7,040 nt of DNA from contig CAYINU010000081.1 of NCBI GenBank assembly GCA_964364855.1, positions 1 through 7,040 on the forward strand, in the 5' to 3' direction. The DNA comes from CAYINU01 sp964364855 (GTDB taxonomy: Bacteria; Margulisbacteria; Marinamargulisbacteria; CAYINU01). How positions within the stretch are numbered: position 1 is the first letter of the stretch; each line of letters opens with the position of its first letter. Below, piece after piece: positions 6,781 to 7,040 of this stretch. The position numbers and the translations under genes are program-made. The notes below the pieces were generated by a model. It had not been told where the DNA came from. It made no database searches and saw only the letters and a list, made by a program, of their open reading frames with translations.

Positions 6781-6853
6781 CTCCGCGTTTTGTGCTCACA
6801 GAGAACCCCCTGACGCCATTCTGAGAGGGCCTTTGGGTTTTATGAGATGGGTT

Positions 6854-7040
6854 CTAGCTTTTACGGAGTCCCCGCCGGCCGGCTGCGATGTTGGCAATGG
6901 GGTCCAATGCATTTGATAGCAAACCAGTATCCATGGTTGCCGCTTCGACTAGCATCCCTTGCAGACGCTCTGTTAAAAGGCCGTTCATCTTGATCATGTC
7001 GTCAGCTAATTTTTTGAGATTCAGCCCATTTTGACCGGCT
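6854..7040 (-). CDS. C-terminal end of an unrecognised gene (partial, enters from the right)
   Basis: An open frame runs leftward from the window edge for 61 codons to a TAG at 6854-6856. I do not recognise it. The visible residues start AGQNGLNLKKLADDMIKM and continue with NGLLTERLQGMLVEA, a pattern of Leu/Met/Ile every three to four residues that suggests amphipathic helix. The protein ends in a basic tail, GRRGLRKS. A gene is supported by its lack of stops, the helix-like periodicity, the shared strand with the operon, and the fact that removing the adjacent element restores a TAA stop in this same frame. Its own start and function lie outside the window. Before the element inserted, its stop would have been only about 65 bases from the lipoprotein start, so it may once have been linked more closely to the pilus genes. 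Confidence 0.6.
   Translation of the reverse strand, partial: AGQNGLNLKKLADDMIKMNGLLTERLQGMLVEAATMDTGLLSNALDPIANIAAGRRGLRKS

Larger units (their letters stand above)
6625..6856 (-). mobile_element. MITE-like element, copy 2 (complete, 232 bp including both TA)
   Basis: This is the only stretch near 300 bases without a gene in the window. It is bounded by TA at 6625-6626 and 6855-6856, and its ends are imperfect inverted repeats. The left end reads GAGGCCATCTCACAATACC; the right end, read inward on the other strand, is GAACCCATCTCATAAAACC, so 15 of 19 positions agree. No transposase fits in 228 bp. TA at both edges, short inverted repeats and small size are what non-autonomous elements moved by an IS630/Tc1-mariner-type transposase look like (compare Correia/NEMIS elements); the parent transposase is not in view. 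The inside is GC-rich and full of small inverted repeats. Its right part recurs at 1-113. The strand given is that of the surrounding genes; the element itself has no proven polarity. Confidence 0.78.

Noticed and set aside
6600..6860. tRNA or other classical RNA gene in the gap before the operon
   Set aside because: I saw no cloverleaf, T-loop or known riboswitch core; the stems found are explained by the repeated element.
6569..6916. A 115-codon open frame on the plus strand over the same region
   Set aside because: It runs through both inverted termini of the element and antisense to the neighbouring gene's end; the product is Pro/Ser/Cys-rich and low in structure.

Overview
The window holds most of a type IV pilus (T4P) assembly operon of a Gram-negative (double-membrane) bacterium. 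All genes read leftward on the minus strand. An outer-membrane secretin, an inner-membrane PilM/N-PilO-PilP alignment complex, a prepilin-like protein and a probable lipoprotein together imply an envelope with two membranes. No gene here fixes the phylum. The domain fusions and low similarity to textbook Proteobacteria would suit a less-studied diderm lineage, but that is inference.

Layout, in the direction of transcription (right to left). 7040-6854 is the C-terminal end of an unrecognised gene. 6856-6625 is a non-coding, 232-bp MITE-like element with terminal inverted repeats and TA at both edges. 6616-6587 is a plausible promoter. Six genes follow: a probable lipoprotein of unknown role (6559-5648), a PilX/GspK-like prepilin (5635-5108), a PilM-PilN fusion (5111-3639), a PilO-like protein (3648-3052), a PilP-like protein (3055-2684) and a PilQ-like secretin with four N-terminal Ig-like repeats (2687-111). 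113-1 is the right half of a second, nearly identical copy of the element.

How the genes fit together: PilM/N and PilO form the cytoplasmic and inner-membrane platform, PilP bridges the periplasm, and the secretin forms the outer-membrane pore. From the prepilin to the secretin every junction is an overlap, mostly ATGA, so translation is probably coupled and subunits made in matched amounts.

The least expected signal is the repeated element. Both copies have the same orientation and each sits exactly at the TAG stop codon of the gene on its right. For the complete copy, removing the element and one TA restores an ancestral TAA stop in the same frame. The element therefore seems to have inserted into the TA of a stop codon and rebuilt a stop with its own first base.
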